This document shows, piece by piece, positions 16,972-25,194 of a DNA stretch of 64,000 bases (position 1 is its first letter; each line of letters starts with the position of its first letter). Location: NCBI GenBank assembly GCA_963807305.1, contig CAWEBN010000011.1, positions 310,001-374,000 on the forward strand, read 5' to 3'. Under the pieces are notes generated by a model. That model saw nothing but the letters and a program-made list of their open reading frames with translations. It searched no databases and had not been told where the DNA came from. A program made the translations under genes and the position numbers. This DNA is from JAOPZW01 sp963807305 (GTDB lineage Bacteria; Actinomycetota; Thermoleophilia; Solirubrobacterales; Solirubrobacteraceae).

Positions 16972-17886
16972 TCAGACCACGGGCGGCGGCGTGCCCTCGG
17001 CGCTCGCCGCCAGCTGCGGGCTCCAACCGCACACGAGGCACGCGTGGCGGAAGGCCGAGCGCGCGAACTCGAGTGCGAACGCGCGCGGGTCGTCGGCGGC
17101 GACGACGTCGTCCCAGTCGAGGACGTACTCGCCGAGCTCGGGGTCCCAGCGCCCCGCGGAGAGCGTCGCGTCGGCGAAGCCCTCCGGCGCCGGGTGGGCG
17201 TAGGCGTAGAAGGCGGCCTTGCCGTAGCGCGTGTCGCCCGGCCACCAGCCGACGGCCACCTCCTGGGAGTCCATCGCGTTGCGCATGATGAAGTCGCCGG
17301 ACGGCGGGTCCGCGGGGAGCCCGGAGAAGAGGTTCACGGCCAGGTCGAACGAGCCCCACCACGCGTTGACCGGGGTCGAGCGTCCTCGGTAGGGCGCGCG
17401 GAAGGCGGCGAGGACGAGGGCGGCCTGGGTCGCTGCGGCGACGTAGGTCGCGACCTGCCCGGCGTCGTAGGTCGCGTGCTCGTCGTCCTCGTCGAGCGGG
17501 GCGCTCCACGGGACCTCCTGCGGCGTGGGGTCGATCTCGGCGGGGCCGCCGAGGTCGCGCACGGCCTGCAGCAGCTCGCGCGTCACGGCGCCGACCGGCC
17601 GGTCGGGGGTGAGGGCGATGCGCAGCGCGCGGCCGTCGCTGTGCTCGGCGAGGGCCGCGTGGGCGTGGAGGTCGAGCGCGACCACGAGGGACCCCGACCC
17701 GTCGGGCGCCGGCAGCGGGAGCGTCTCCCATCCCCGCGCGGTCAGCCGCAGCGCGGCGTGCTGGAGCTGGGGCTCCGGCGGGGCGAGTGTCGCCGCCAGC
17801 TTGCCGAGGACCTGGGTGTGCGCGTGGAGCGTGTCGCACGTCGCGCTCCACGCCGCGTAGTCGAGGGAGGGCCACGGGGAGGTCAT
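16972..17886 (-). CDS. DUF5996 family protein
   Basis: 304-residue soluble protein of the DUF5996 family, common in actinobacteria and proteobacteria and of unknown function. Family features: WPSLDYAAWSATCDTLHAHTQVLGK at the N terminus, VNAWWGSFDLAVNLFSG, and a C-terminal block with FIMRNAMDSQEVAVGWWPGD and FYAYAHPAPEGF. The ATG at 17886 gives the standard MTSPWPSL start; a GTG three codons upstream is possible. Divergent from the next gene with a 59-base gap that must hold both promoters. Confidence 0.85.
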   Translation of the reverse strand: MTSPWPSLDYAAWSATCDTLHAHTQVLGKLAATLAPPEPQLQHAALRLTARGWETLPLPAPDGSGSLVVALDLHAHAALAEHSDGRALRIALTPDRPVGAVTRELLQAVRDLGGPAEIDPTPQEVPWSAPLDEDDEHATYDAGQVATYVAAATQAALVLAAFRAPYRGRSTPVNAWWGSFDLAVNLFSGLPADPPSGDFIMRNAMDSQEVAVGWWPGDTRYGKAAFYAYAHPAPEGFADATLSAGRWDPELGEYVLDWDDVVAADDPRAFALEFARSAFRHACLVCGWSPQLAASAEGTPPPVV

Positions 17887-17945
17887 GGACACCACGCTAC
17901 CTCGCGCGGGTCCCCGGCCCGCGCCGCCGGGCTATCGTGGCGAGC

Positions 17946-18389
17946 ATGGTCGACGTGGTGACCGAGATCGAGATCGCGCGCCCGCGCGAGGAGGTCGCCG
18001 CCTACGCCTCGGACCCCGACAACGCGACGCGCTGGTATCGCAACATCGAGTCGGTCGAGTGGAAGACGGCGCCGCCGGTCGCCGTCGGGTCGCGGATCGC
18101 CTTCGTGGCGCGCTTCCTCGGCCGGCGCCTGGCCTACACCTACGAGGTCCGCGAAGTCGTCCCGGCCGAGCGCTTCGTGATGAGCACGGCCGAGGGGCCC
18201 TTCCCGATGGAGACGACGTACACCTGGGCCGACACCGCCGAGGGCGGGACCCGGATGACCCTGCGCAACCGCGGCGAGCCCGCAGGCTTCTCGAAGATCG
18301 GCGCGCCCGTTATGGCCATGGCCATGCGGCGGGCCAACTGGAACGACCTGCGCGAGATCAAGCGGATCCTGGAAGGCGCGGGCGCCTAG
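17946..18389 (+). CDS. SRPBCC (START-like) family protein
   Basis: 147-residue hydrophobic-ligand-binding fold, polyketide cyclase/dehydrase type. Opens with VDVVTEIEIARPREEVAAY (the helix-grip start), then DNATRWYRNIESVEW, YTYEVREVVPAERFVMSTAEG and TYTWADTAEGGTRMTLRN. The C-terminal helix is present. Function unknown beyond the fold. Its 3' end overlaps the convergent membrane-protein gene by 32 bases. Confidence 0.85.
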   Translation: MVDVVTEIEIARPREEVAAYASDPDNATRWYRNIESVEWKTAPPVAVGSRIAFVARFLGRRLAYTYEVREVVPAERFVMSTAEGPFPMETTYTWADTAEGGTRMTLRNRGEPAGFSKIGAPVMAMAMRRANWNDLREIKRILEGAGA

Positions 18390-19182
18390 CAGCGGCCGCC
18401 GTCGCGCCCTGCACGCAGACGGCGGCGAGAGCGGCCGACGCGAAGGTCGCGGCGACGCCCGCCCGGTCGACGAGGACGGCCACGAGGGCGCAGAAGACGA
18501 CGAATCCCGCCATGCCGCTGATCATTCCGCGCAGAAGGAAGACGAGGGCGTCCGCGCCGTGCTGCTCGTGGGTGAAGACGGCGAGGATCGAGGCGAGGGC
18601 CGGCAGGGCAGCGAGCATGCCACCGACGACGGGCCCAAGGCGACTCGCCGCGGCCGCCAGCGACACGACGAGCACGGCCGTGAGCACCATGCGCAGCGCG
18701 AGGTCCCACCGGGGAGGCGGCGCCGGCGTCGGCCCGCGGGCCGCGGCGCCGCGCGGCAGCGCGCGGCGAGCCACGAGCAGGGAGAGCGTGGCCGCGGCGA
18801 GTCCGGCGAGCGGCCCGGCCTCGACGGTTCCGAGCAGGACGGCGATCGCCGCCGCGGCCACCCAGCCGGCAGCGAGGCTCGCGCGCCAGCCGGCGCGCAG
18901 CGCGGTGCGCCCGTAGGCGAGGGCGAAGCCGCTGAGGGCGACGAGCCCGAGCAGCGTCCCGTTCGCGGCCTGGGCTGCGAACGCGCTGCCGTGCTCGTGC
19001 GCCGCGATGAGCAGGACGGGCCCGACGATGGCCGGGAAGGCGCTGACCAGCCCGCCGATGCCCTGTCCCCACCGGCGCGCGGCCAGCGTGGAGGCGCCCA
19101 CGAGGGCCGGGGCGACGACGAGCTCGAGCAGGGCGACGAGCACCGCCCCGAGGCTAGCGCTCGCCCGGGGCGGCAACTCCAC
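18358..19182 (-). CDS. Polytopic membrane protein of unknown function
   Basis: 274-residue, Ala/Leu/Gly-rich integral membrane protein with about eight or nine predicted hydrophobic segments, arranged as two similar halves: LVGASTLAARRWGQGIGGLVSAFPAIVGP in the first and SRLGPVVGGMLAALPALASI in the second. The repeated G.G.GGxxxA.P motif suggests an internal duplication. The GTG at 19182 is used because it opens before the first segment; no strong RBS decides it. I do not recognise the family. Confidence 0.6.
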   Translation of the reverse strand: MELPPRASASLGAVLVALLELVVAPALVGASTLAARRWGQGIGGLVSAFPAIVGPVLLIAAHEHGSAFAAQAANGTLLGLVALSGFALAYGRTALRAGWRASLAAGWVAAAAIAVLLGTVEAGPLAGLAAATLSLLVARRALPRGAAARGPTPAPPPRWDLALRMVLTAVLVVSLAAAASRLGPVVGGMLAALPALASILAVFTHEQHGADALVFLLRGMISGMAGFVVFCALVAVLVDRAGVAATFASAALAAVCVQGATAAAARRPRLPGSA

Positions 19183-19264
19183 ATCGGGTGGGCCGAAGGT
19201 ACCTCGAGGAGGTGGACGCCTGGCCCAGCAGATCGCTGTCGTCGATCACGGGCGGATCGCCCGC

Positions 19265-19891
19265 ATGGCTCAGTATGGACCGGTGCCTCGCCTCGCGACC
19301 ACGCCGGTGACGCGGCAACGCCTTCTGCGTCGCGGCTTGCGACTGGAGTACGCGACGCTGGCCTGGAACGTCGTCGGCAGCGTCGTCCTGCTCGCCGCCG
19401 CGGTGGCCGTCGGATCGCTCGCGTTGGCCGGCTTCGGCGTCGACTCGGTGATCGAGATCGCTGCCTCCGCCGTGGTCGTCTGGCAGCTCAAGGGCACCGC
19501 CGGCGATGCGCGCGATCGCCGCGCCCTGCGCGTCATCGCCACGGCCTTCGCACTGCTGGCGCTCTATATCGCCGCCCAGGCCACCCACACGCTGCTGGCC
19601 GTCGACCATCCAGGCACCTCGACGGTCGCCATCGCGTGGCTGGCGCTCACCGTCGCCGCCATGCTCACCCTCGCGTCGGCCAAGCGCGATACCGGGCAGC
19701 AGTTGGGTAACCCGGTCCTCGCCACCGAGGCGCGCGTTACCCTCGTCGACGGCGCGCTCGCCGGCGCCGTCCTGCTCGGCGTCGCGCTCAACGCCGCGGT
19801 GGGCTGGTGGTGGGCCGACCCACTGGCGGCTCTTGTCATCCTCGCCTACAGCGTCCGCGAAGCGCGTCACGCGTGGGGCCAGACGATGTGA
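19265..19891 (+). CDS. Cation transporter of the CDF-like superfamily (short form)
   Basis: 208-residue membrane protein with about six hydrophobic segments. GFGVDSVIEIAAS in the second segment corresponds to the metal-site region of cation diffusion facilitators, and TLVDGALAGAVLLGVALN plus WWWADPLAALVI to the fifth and sixth segments (DAxL...D). It lacks the cytoplasmic C-terminal dimerisation domain of full CDF proteins, which are about 300 residues. Ion unknown. Converges with the next gene, 5 bases between stops. Confidence 0.75.
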   Translation: MAQYGPVPRLATTPVTRQRLLRRGLRLEYATLAWNVVGSVVLLAAAVAVGSLALAGFGVDSVIEIAASAVVVWQLKGTAGDARDRRALRVIATAFALLALYIAAQATHTLLAVDHPGTSTVAIAWLALTVAAMLTLASAKRDTGQQLGNPVLATEARVTLVDGALAGAVLLGVALNAAVGWWWADPLAALVILAYSVREARHAWGQTM

Positions 19892-19896
19892 CGCGC

Positions 19897-20535
19897 TCAG
19901 AAGAAGCCGTAGTCGCGGTGCCAGGCGCCGATGTGCGAGAGCAGCGCGAGCGCGAGCACGAGCCCGAGGCAGAGCGACGTCGCGACGAGCGCCGCCGTGA
20001 CCACTCGGCCGGGCGTGCGGGGCCGGTAGGCCGGGGAGGTCGCCCAGGCCGCGCGCAGCGAGCGCCCGGCGCGCGGGAGGTGGGCGAGGAAGTGCACGCC
20101 GAAGACGCCGCTCCACACGATGAACGCGACCTTGTGGAGCATGAGCACCTGGTCGGAGCGGTGGCCGAGGAGCAGCAGCCAGACGCCGGTGACGAAGATC
20201 ATCACGGTGGTCGCCACCAGCAGCGGGGCCAGGGCCCGCAACGCGAGCTGGGGCGGCCCCTTGGCCACGTACACGGGCGCGCCGGTGTAGTAGCGGACGA
20301 ACCGGTAGCCCGTGCTCGCGATCTTGAGGGCGATGGGCGGGATCAGCATCAGCCCGATGAACATGTGGGGGCCGCGCAGGCCGCGCATGTTCAGGATCGT
20401 GATGCCCTCGGCGATCAGCAGGATGGTCAGCAGCGCGGCCACGGAGCTCGTGAGGAGCTCGTTGACCTCGACGCCGGCGAGGCGCCGGGTCCTGCGCGCG
20501 GGCTCGATCCTGGGGGCGTCAGCGAGCTGGGTCAC
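19897..20535 (-). CDS. Cytochrome b561-like membrane protein
   Basis: 212-residue membrane protein with about five hydrophobic segments and conserved His residues in RGPHMFIGLMLIPPIALKIA, LGHRSDQVLMLHKVAFIVW and GVHFLAHLPRA, spaced like haem ligands of b561/ferric-reductase-like domains. Last gene of a six-gene operon with ApbE, a ferric-reductase-like protein, a NuoF-like protein and a ferredoxin; its start lies 17 bases inside the ferredoxin gene. Likely the membrane electron carrier of that chain (inference). Confidence 0.6.
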   Translation of the reverse strand: MTQLADAPRIEPARRTRRLAGVEVNELLTSSVAALLTILLIAEGITILNMRGLRGPHMFIGLMLIPPIALKIASTGYRFVRYYTGAPVYVAKGPPQLALRALAPLLVATTVMIFVTGVWLLLLGHRSDQVLMLHKVAFIVWSGVFGVHFLAHLPRAGRSLRAAWATSPAYRPRTPGRVVTAALVATSLCLGLVLALALLSHIGAWHRDYGFF

Positions 20536-20740
20536 GGCGGCTCTCCAGCAGCAGGGCGAGCGTCGGGCAGGCGGCCTCGGCGCGACGTGCGAGCTTGACG
20601 AGGTCGGGCCGGACGGGCTCGGCGTCGACGATCGGGTAGCCCCAGTCGTCGAGGCGTATGTGCTCGGGCAGCAACTCGGCGCACAGGCCGTGGCCGTCGC
20701 ACATGATCGGATCGATGCGGATGGTCGTTCGCTTGCTCAT
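20519..20740 (-). CDS. Single-cluster ferredoxin ([3Fe-4S] or [4Fe-4S])
   Basis: 73-residue ferredoxin of the actinobacterial P450-ferredoxin type: IDPIMCDGHGLCAELLPEHI supplies Cys14 and Cys20 with His/Gly at the usual second-Cys position, and AACPTLAL the last Cys followed by Pro. With three Cys it would hold a [3Fe-4S] cluster. ATGA overlap with the NuoF-like gene upstream and overlap with the b561-like gene downstream tie it to the same chain. Confidence 0.85.
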   Translation of the reverse strand: MSKRTTIRIDPIMCDGHGLCAELLPEHIRLDDWGYPIVDAEPVRPDLVKLARRAEAACPTLALLLESRRDPAR

Positions 20741-22014
20741 GCGGCCGCCCGTGCCGCGGACGGCAGCGGCATCGCCGGCGCGTGCACGCCGGCACAGCGG
20801 CCCGCCCGGTGGCCCTCGATCTCGCCGGCGAAGACCTCGAGGGCGCTGGCGAGGAAGCGCGCGGCGCCGTCGGGGTGACGGCACGCGCCGCGGCCCGTGA
20901 CCTCCGCCCCCCAGCGCTTCAGCCGCGTGCGCTCGTCCTGGCGCGCGGTGCCGCGGGCGAGGAGGTCGAAGCTGTCGGCGATGGCGCGCAGCCCATGCAG
21001 GCACGGTCCGCACTGGCGGGCGCTCTGGTCGGCGAGATAGTCCAGGACGCGCCCCGTCTCCCAGACTCCGCACGAGTCCTCGCCGAGGACCCAGAGGACG
21101 CCGGCTCCGATCGAACCGGCGGCGAGCAGCGGATCGCCCTCGCTCAGCGTCAGGTCCTGCATGTGCTGCGCGTCGAGCCAGGCGCCTCCGTAGCCGCCGA
21201 CCAGCAGCGCCTGCGGGCGCTCGCTGACTCCGCCGGCGGCTCGGAGCAGGTCGGCCAGCCGGCTGCCAAAGGCGATCTCGTAGACACCGGGGCGGTCGAC
21301 GGCGCCGCCCAACGTCACGAGCACACTCCCGGGCTGCGTCGGCGACCCGAGCGTGCGAAACCAGTCGGCGCCGTGGCGCGCGATGAGCGCCATGTGCGCC
21401 AGCGTCTCGACGTTGCTGATGAAGGTCGGACGGTTGTCGACGCCGCGCTGGAACGGCCGCGGCGGGACCGTCGTCGGCAGCGCCGGCCTGCCGTTGATGT
21501 GCGCGATGGCCGCCGTCTCCTGGCCGCTGACGTAGCTGTCGGGCGCCGCGACGATCCGCAGGGTCGGCCCGCGGGCACCGGCCGCGCGGCGCTCGTCGAC
21601 CGCGCGCAGCACCCCGGCCCACACCCGCGGGTTGGAGCGCTTGACATACAGCACCACCTCGTCGGCGCCTACGGCGGTGGCGGCGACGATCGCGCCGTCG
21701 ATCACGAGGTGCGGCGTGTGGGTGAGCAGCACGGCGTCCTTGCGGCTGGCCGGCTCGCTCTCCGAGCCGTTGGCGACCACCACGGCCCGGCGGCGCCGCT
21801 CGGCGACCGCGCGCAACTTCAGGGCGCTGGACACATGCGCGCCCCCGCGCCCGCGCAGGCCGCTGTGCTCGATCGCGTCGAGCAGACGGGCGCCCGCGTC
21901 GCGGCCGGACATGTCCAGGGGGCCGTGGACGCGCCCGTGCTGGGCGAGGGTCAGTGTGCTGCCGTCCTCGATCCCGCGCAGGAGCCGCGGAAGCCCGCTC
22001 GCGCCGCTCATCAC
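20737..22014 (-). CDS. NuoF-like NADH-binding flavoprotein subunit
   Basis: 425-residue homologue of the 51-kDa subunit of NADH:quinone oxidoreductase. The FMN/NADH region is visible but degenerate (HSGLRGRGGAHVSSALKL in place of G.GG.GF..G.KW; NGSESEPASRKDAVLL in place of N.DE.EPG..KDR); the SLBB-like part has GSVLVTLGGAVDRPGVYE. The Fe-S region reads SARQCGPCLHG and later GRGACRHPDG: the first of the four cluster Cys is Ala. It overlaps its neighbours by 4 bases on both sides. Probably moves electrons between NAD(P)H and ferredoxin (inference). Confidence 0.8.
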   Translation of the reverse strand: MMSGASGLPRLLRGIEDGSTLTLAQHGRVHGPLDMSGRDAGARLLDAIEHSGLRGRGGAHVSSALKLRAVAERRRRAVVVANGSESEPASRKDAVLLTHTPHLVIDGAIVAATAVGADEVVLYVKRSNPRVWAGVLRAVDERRAAGARGPTLRIVAAPDSYVSGQETAAIAHINGRPALPTTVPPRPFQRGVDNRPTFISNVETLAHMALIARHGADWFRTLGSPTQPGSVLVTLGGAVDRPGVYEIAFGSRLADLLRAAGGVSERPQALLVGGYGGAWLDAQHMQDLTLSEGDPLLAAGSIGAGVLWVLGEDSCGVWETGRVLDYLADQSARQCGPCLHGLRAIADSFDLLARGTARQDERTRLKRWGAEVTGRGACRHPDGAARFLASALEVFAGEIEGHRAGRCAGVHAPAMPLPSAARAAA

Positions 22015-23117
22015 GTCACCTCCTGGGCGGCGGCCGTCCCGACCACCGCACCGCCGGCGTCGATCCTGAGCGCCAGGCGCAGCTGCAGCGGGCGCGCACC
22101 GGGCGACGTGAGACGAGCGACGATGAGGTCGCCGCGCAGCCCGGTGACCCGGCCGCGGTAGAGATCCGCCCGACCGCCCGGGCCGAGCCCGACGCTGCTG
22201 GAGACCATCTGCAGGCCGCCGCCCGGGAGCGCCTGCCCATAGAGCTGCAGGTCGAGGCTCAGCGGCGCGCCGGCGACGTGGATCTGGGCCGCGATGTCGA
22301 CCTGCGCGCGCCCGTCACCCGCAGAGCCGATCTGCCTGGAGGTGCCGTCCAGCGCGGCGGCGAAGGGCAGCGCCACCGTCGGCGGAGCGCTGACGGTGCG
22401 CGTGACCACCGGCGATCGCGCCGCCGCCAGCAGCGTGGGCGGCGTGCCGGCGCGGCGCGCCCAGCCAGGCTTCAACGGGCCCTGCAGCGTGAACACGACG
22501 GCGCCCACGACCGAAGCGGCCACGAGCGCGAGAGCGCCGAGTCGCAGCCCGGCCCGGGCCGGCCAGTCGCGCAGCAGGCGCGCCGCGAGCGCGGCGACGA
22601 CGCCGGCCACGCACGCGGCGGTCAGCAGCTGCAGCCACGCCGAGCGCGCGTCGGTCCCCGTGCCCAGGCCGTGCAGCACGGCCACCGGCCAGCAGGCATA
22701 CGCGGCCCAGTGCACCGCCCGCCAGGCGCGCAGGCCCAGTCGCGCGCGCAGGACGCTCGTTACGATCAGCGCGACGAGCAGGTCGAAGGCGAGCGCGCCG
22801 AAGCCGAGCCACAGCGGGCGGTAGCGCGACGCGAGCGGGACGACCGCGTCGATGACCCGCAGGTGCGCGAAGGGGTCCAGGAGCGAGGTGACGATGTGCG
22901 CCGCCAGCAGCACGACCACGAGCAGGGAGACGTTGCGGTGCAGGCCGTCGACGACGAAGCGCGGGGTGCGGGCCCCGAGCCTCCAGCGCAACGTCCCCGT
23001 GATCCCGAGTATCACCGACGCAGAGAGCAGGACGAGCGTGATGGCGCCGGTGCCACGGCTCAGGTACCACAGCGGACTCGGTCCGGCGGCAGCGAGGATC
23101 ACGAGGCCACCGGCCAT
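22011..23117 (-). CDS. Ferric-reductase-like transmembrane protein with extracytoplasmic tail
   Basis: 368-residue protein: about six membrane segments (residues 1-215) with His residues in DGLHRNVSLLVVVLLAAHIV and WRAVHWAAYACWPVAVLHGL, matching haem pairs of ferric-reductase-like domains, then a 135-residue soluble tail rich in beta-forming residues (AGAPLSLDLQLYGQALPGG, RADLYRGRVTGLRGDL). The tail has no recognisable FMN-binding DxxSGAT site. ATGA-type overlap with ApbE upstream and the NuoF-like gene downstream. Confidence 0.75.
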   Translation of the reverse strand: MAGGLVILAAAGPSPLWYLSRGTGAITLVLLSASVILGITGTLRWRLGARTPRFVVDGLHRNVSLLVVVLLAAHIVTSLLDPFAHLRVIDAVVPLASRYRPLWLGFGALAFDLLVALIVTSVLRARLGLRAWRAVHWAAYACWPVAVLHGLGTGTDARSAWLQLLTAACVAGVVAALAARLLRDWPARAGLRLGALALVAASVVGAVVFTLQGPLKPGWARRAGTPPTLLAAARSPVVTRTVSAPPTVALPFAAALDGTSRQIGSAGDGRAQVDIAAQIHVAGAPLSLDLQLYGQALPGGGLQMVSSSVGLGPGGRADLYRGRVTGLRGDLIVARLTSPGARPLQLRLALRIDAGGAVVGTAAAQEVT

Positions 23118-24016
23118 GCGCCCACGGTGACGACGCCGCCGCTCGGGTCCACCAGCCGCGCCGGGAGGCCGAGCGCCTCGAGCCACTGCGGCGCCGACGC
23201 TCCCCGCACGATCGCGGCGGTGCTCGCGGTGTTGGCGTCGACGCACGAGGCCGCGGCGACGCTGACCGTGCGCCATACCGGCGCGGCCGGCTCGCCGGTC
23301 GCCGGATCGACGATGTGATGGACGGGGCGCCCGGCGCGTCGCCATCGGCGCACGGTGGTGCTCGATGTCGCCAGGCCCCCGCCGCTGACGGTCACGCTCT
23401 GGCCCTCGGCGTCGGTACCGGCGCGATGGTCGTCGGTCACGTGGACGACCCACCCGCCCGCGGGGGCGGGGCCGGCCGTCGCCACGTCGCCACCGAGGTC
23501 GACGAGCGTGGGGGAGCCCGTCGCCACGGCGATGCGCCGCGCGGCGCGGTCGGCGGCCAGCGCCTTGGCCGTCGCCCCGAGATCCAGGCGGCACTCGGGG
23601 CCCAACCGCAGCAGCCGCCGCTGCGCGTCCAGCGCCACGCTGTGCCATCCCGCGGCCGGTATCCCGCGCACGTCGTCCGCTGCGTCGGCGTCCATCGCCG
23701 TGAAGTCGCGGTCATAGCCCAGGGCGACGAGCGCCGGGGCGACGGTGGGGTCGACGGCGCCCTCGGTCTGCTCCGCGGCGCGCAGCGCGATGCGCACGGC
23801 CTCCGTGAACAGCCGGCTCGTCGGCGTCAGGCGCCCGGCCGCGTCGTTGGCGCGCATCAACTCAGAATCGGGGCGGAACCGGCTGCAGGTGCGGTCGATG
23901 GCGTCGAGCTCGGCCGCCAGCAGGCGCTCGGCCTCGCGCACGGCGGGCTCGTGGACCACGACGATCGCGGTGGTGCCGATCGCCTCCAGGGTCGCCGTGG
24001 CGTAGGAAGGGCTCAC
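23099..24016 (-). CDS. apbE: FAD:protein FMN transferase ApbE
   Basis: 305-residue flavin transferase that attaches FMN covalently to Thr/Ser of target proteins. Family blocks: DRTCSRFRPDSELMRAND near residue 40, DLGATAKALAADRAA (the K(G)xAxD region), LVDLGGDVAT, and the C-terminal HHIVDPATGEPA...SVAAASCVDANTASTA with the Mg-binding Asp/Thr. No signal peptide or lipobox is evident, unlike many ApbE. Operon with ferric-reductase-like and NuoF-like genes; no FMN_bind-type target is found in the window. Confidence 0.9.
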   Translation of the reverse strand: MSPSYATATLEAIGTTAIVVVHEPAVREAERLLAAELDAIDRTCSRFRPDSELMRANDAAGRLTPTSRLFTEAVRIALRAAEQTEGAVDPTVAPALVALGYDRDFTAMDADAADDVRGIPAAGWHSVALDAQRRLLRLGPECRLDLGATAKALAADRAARRIAVATGSPTLVDLGGDVATAGPAPAGGWVVHVTDDHRAGTDAEGQSVTVSGGGLATSSTTVRRWRRAGRPVHHIVDPATGEPAAPVWRTVSVAAASCVDANTASTAAIVRGASAPQWLEALGLPARLVDPSGGVVTVGAWPVAS

Positions 24017-24429
24017 GACCCGCCGGAGGTGACCGGGGGCGGAGGCGGCGCCTGCTGGATGGCGGGCGCCTGCTGCGGGGGCGCGGGAGGCGGCTGCGGC
24101 GGCGGGGTCGTAGTCGTGGCCTGCTGCTGCGTCGTCGTCGGCGCCGTGGACGCGTCGTCGGCCTTCCGGTGCCGGCGCTCGTGGTGGCGGGGCGCGTGGC
24201 TCGGCGTCGTGCGCCGCGCCGGCTGCGTGTAGGCGCGGTGCGCGACCTGGGCCGTCGCCTTCGAGGTCCCCGGCTTGGTGGCCGCCGCGAGCGCGCTCAC
24301 GCTCGCCACGGCGAGCACCGCCACCGCCGCGATGACGGCCGTCATGTGGCGCAGTCGCCGTAGGGCGCGATCGCGATGGGCGACGTCGTCGCGGACGAGC
24401 GAACGCGTCCGTCGAACCGGAGGGGCCAT
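24013..24429 (-). CDS. Proline-rich single-pass membrane or secreted protein
   Basis: 138 residues: a basic cytoplasmic N terminus (residues 1-27), one hydrophobic segment (HMTAVIAAVAVLAVASVSAL), then a His/Arg-rich patch and a Pro/Gln/Thr-rich tail (TTTTPPPQPPPAPPQQAP). No enzyme domain. First gene of the electron-transfer operon, overlapping apbE by 4 bases. It could be an extracytoplasmic spacer or wall-spanning subunit; Ser/Thr in the tail could be a flavinylation target, but no known motif is seen. Confidence 0.6.
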   Translation of the reverse strand: MAPPVRRTRSLVRDDVAHRDRALRRLRHMTAVIAAVAVLAVASVSALAAATKPGTSKATAQVAHRAYTQPARRTTPSHAPRHHERRHRKADDASTAPTTTQQQATTTTPPPQPPPAPPQQAPAIQQAPPPPPVTSGGS

Positions 24430-24473
24430 AGGACCACTTTCGGCAGTGAGGGTCGGTGCAACCTAAGGAACGC

Positions 24474-24489
24474 GTGAGAGTTCTCTCAC
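24474..24489. promoter_or_regulatory. Inverted repeat in divergent promoter, probable response-regulator operator
   Basis: GTGAGAG-TT-CTCTCAC is a perfect 7+7 inverted repeat in the 93-base gap between the electron-transfer operon and the response-regulator gene, 33 bases before the latter's ATG. A related sequence (TGAGAGCATTCTCA) lies at 26638-26651 just past the kinase. Confidence 0.5.
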
Positions 24490-24522
24490 CGAGACCGTAA
24501 GGGCTCGCCGTACGATCGGCCC

Positions 24523-25194
24523 ATGCGCATCCTTCTCGTCGAGGACGAGCGCGGCATCGCGGACTTCGTCGAGCGCGCGCTGCGCGCGCAGGGACACGCG
24601 GTCGAGGTCGCCGCCGACGGAGCCGACGGTGGGCACCGCGCCGTGGGGAGCGACCTCGATCTCGTGATCCTCGACGTGATGCTCCCCGGTCGCAGCGGGC
24701 TCGAGATCCTGCAGGAGATCCGCACGGTCAAGCCCGCGCTGCCGGTCATCATGCTCACGGCCCGCGCCGAGGTGGCCGACAAGGTCGCGGGCCTCGACGC
24801 GGGCGCCACGGACTACATGACCAAGCCGTTCTCGGTGGAGGAGCTGCTCGCGCGCGTCCGCGCCCACCTGCGCACCCCGGTGCAGGCCGAGACCACGCGC
24901 CTGCGCGTCGCGGACATCGAGCTGGACATGCTGCGCCGCACGGTGACCCGCGACGAGACGCCGGTGCACCTCTCGGCGAAGGAATTCGACCTGCTGGCGT
25001 ACTTCATGCGCCACCCCGGTCAGGTGCTGTCACGCCAGCAGATCCTCAACGGCGTCTGGGACTACAACCACGACCCGGGCACGAACATCGTCGAGGTCTA
25101 TGTCGGCTACCTGCGCCGCAAGCTGGCACTCGCCGACCGGCCGGTGCCGATCCAGACGGTGCGCTCGGCGGGCTACCGGCTCGTGGACGGTTGA
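24523..25194 (+). CDS. OmpR-family response regulator
   Basis: 223-residue two-component regulator. Receiver domain: acidic pair EDE near residue 8, phospho-acceptor Asp in LVILDVMLPG (about residue 51), Thr in MLTARAE and Lys in TKPFSVEELLARV. DNA-binding winged helix: LRVADIELDMLRRTVTR, LSAKEFDLLAYFMRHPGQVL and VEVYVGYLRRKL, with the wing TVRSAGYRL. Its TGA overlaps the kinase ATG. Probably binds the inverted repeat upstream and controls itself and the divergent operon (inference). Confidence 0.92.
   Translation: MRILLVEDERGIADFVERALRAQGHAVEVAADGADGGHRAVGSDLDLVILDVMLPGRSGLEILQEIRTVKPALPVIMLTARAEVADKVAGLDAGATDYMTKPFSVEELLARVRAHLRTPVQAETTRLRVADIELDMLRRTVTRDETPVHLSAKEFDLLAYFMRHPGQVLSRQQILNGVWDYNHDPGTNIVEVYVGYLRRKLALADRPVPIQTVRSAGYRLVDG

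Noticed and set aside
24523..24523. Idea that the LuxR-type gene at 7391 with the lactonase forms a quorum-sensing pair
   Set aside because: The regulator has a GAF-like, not an autoinducer-binding, domain and no LuxI-type synthase is present.
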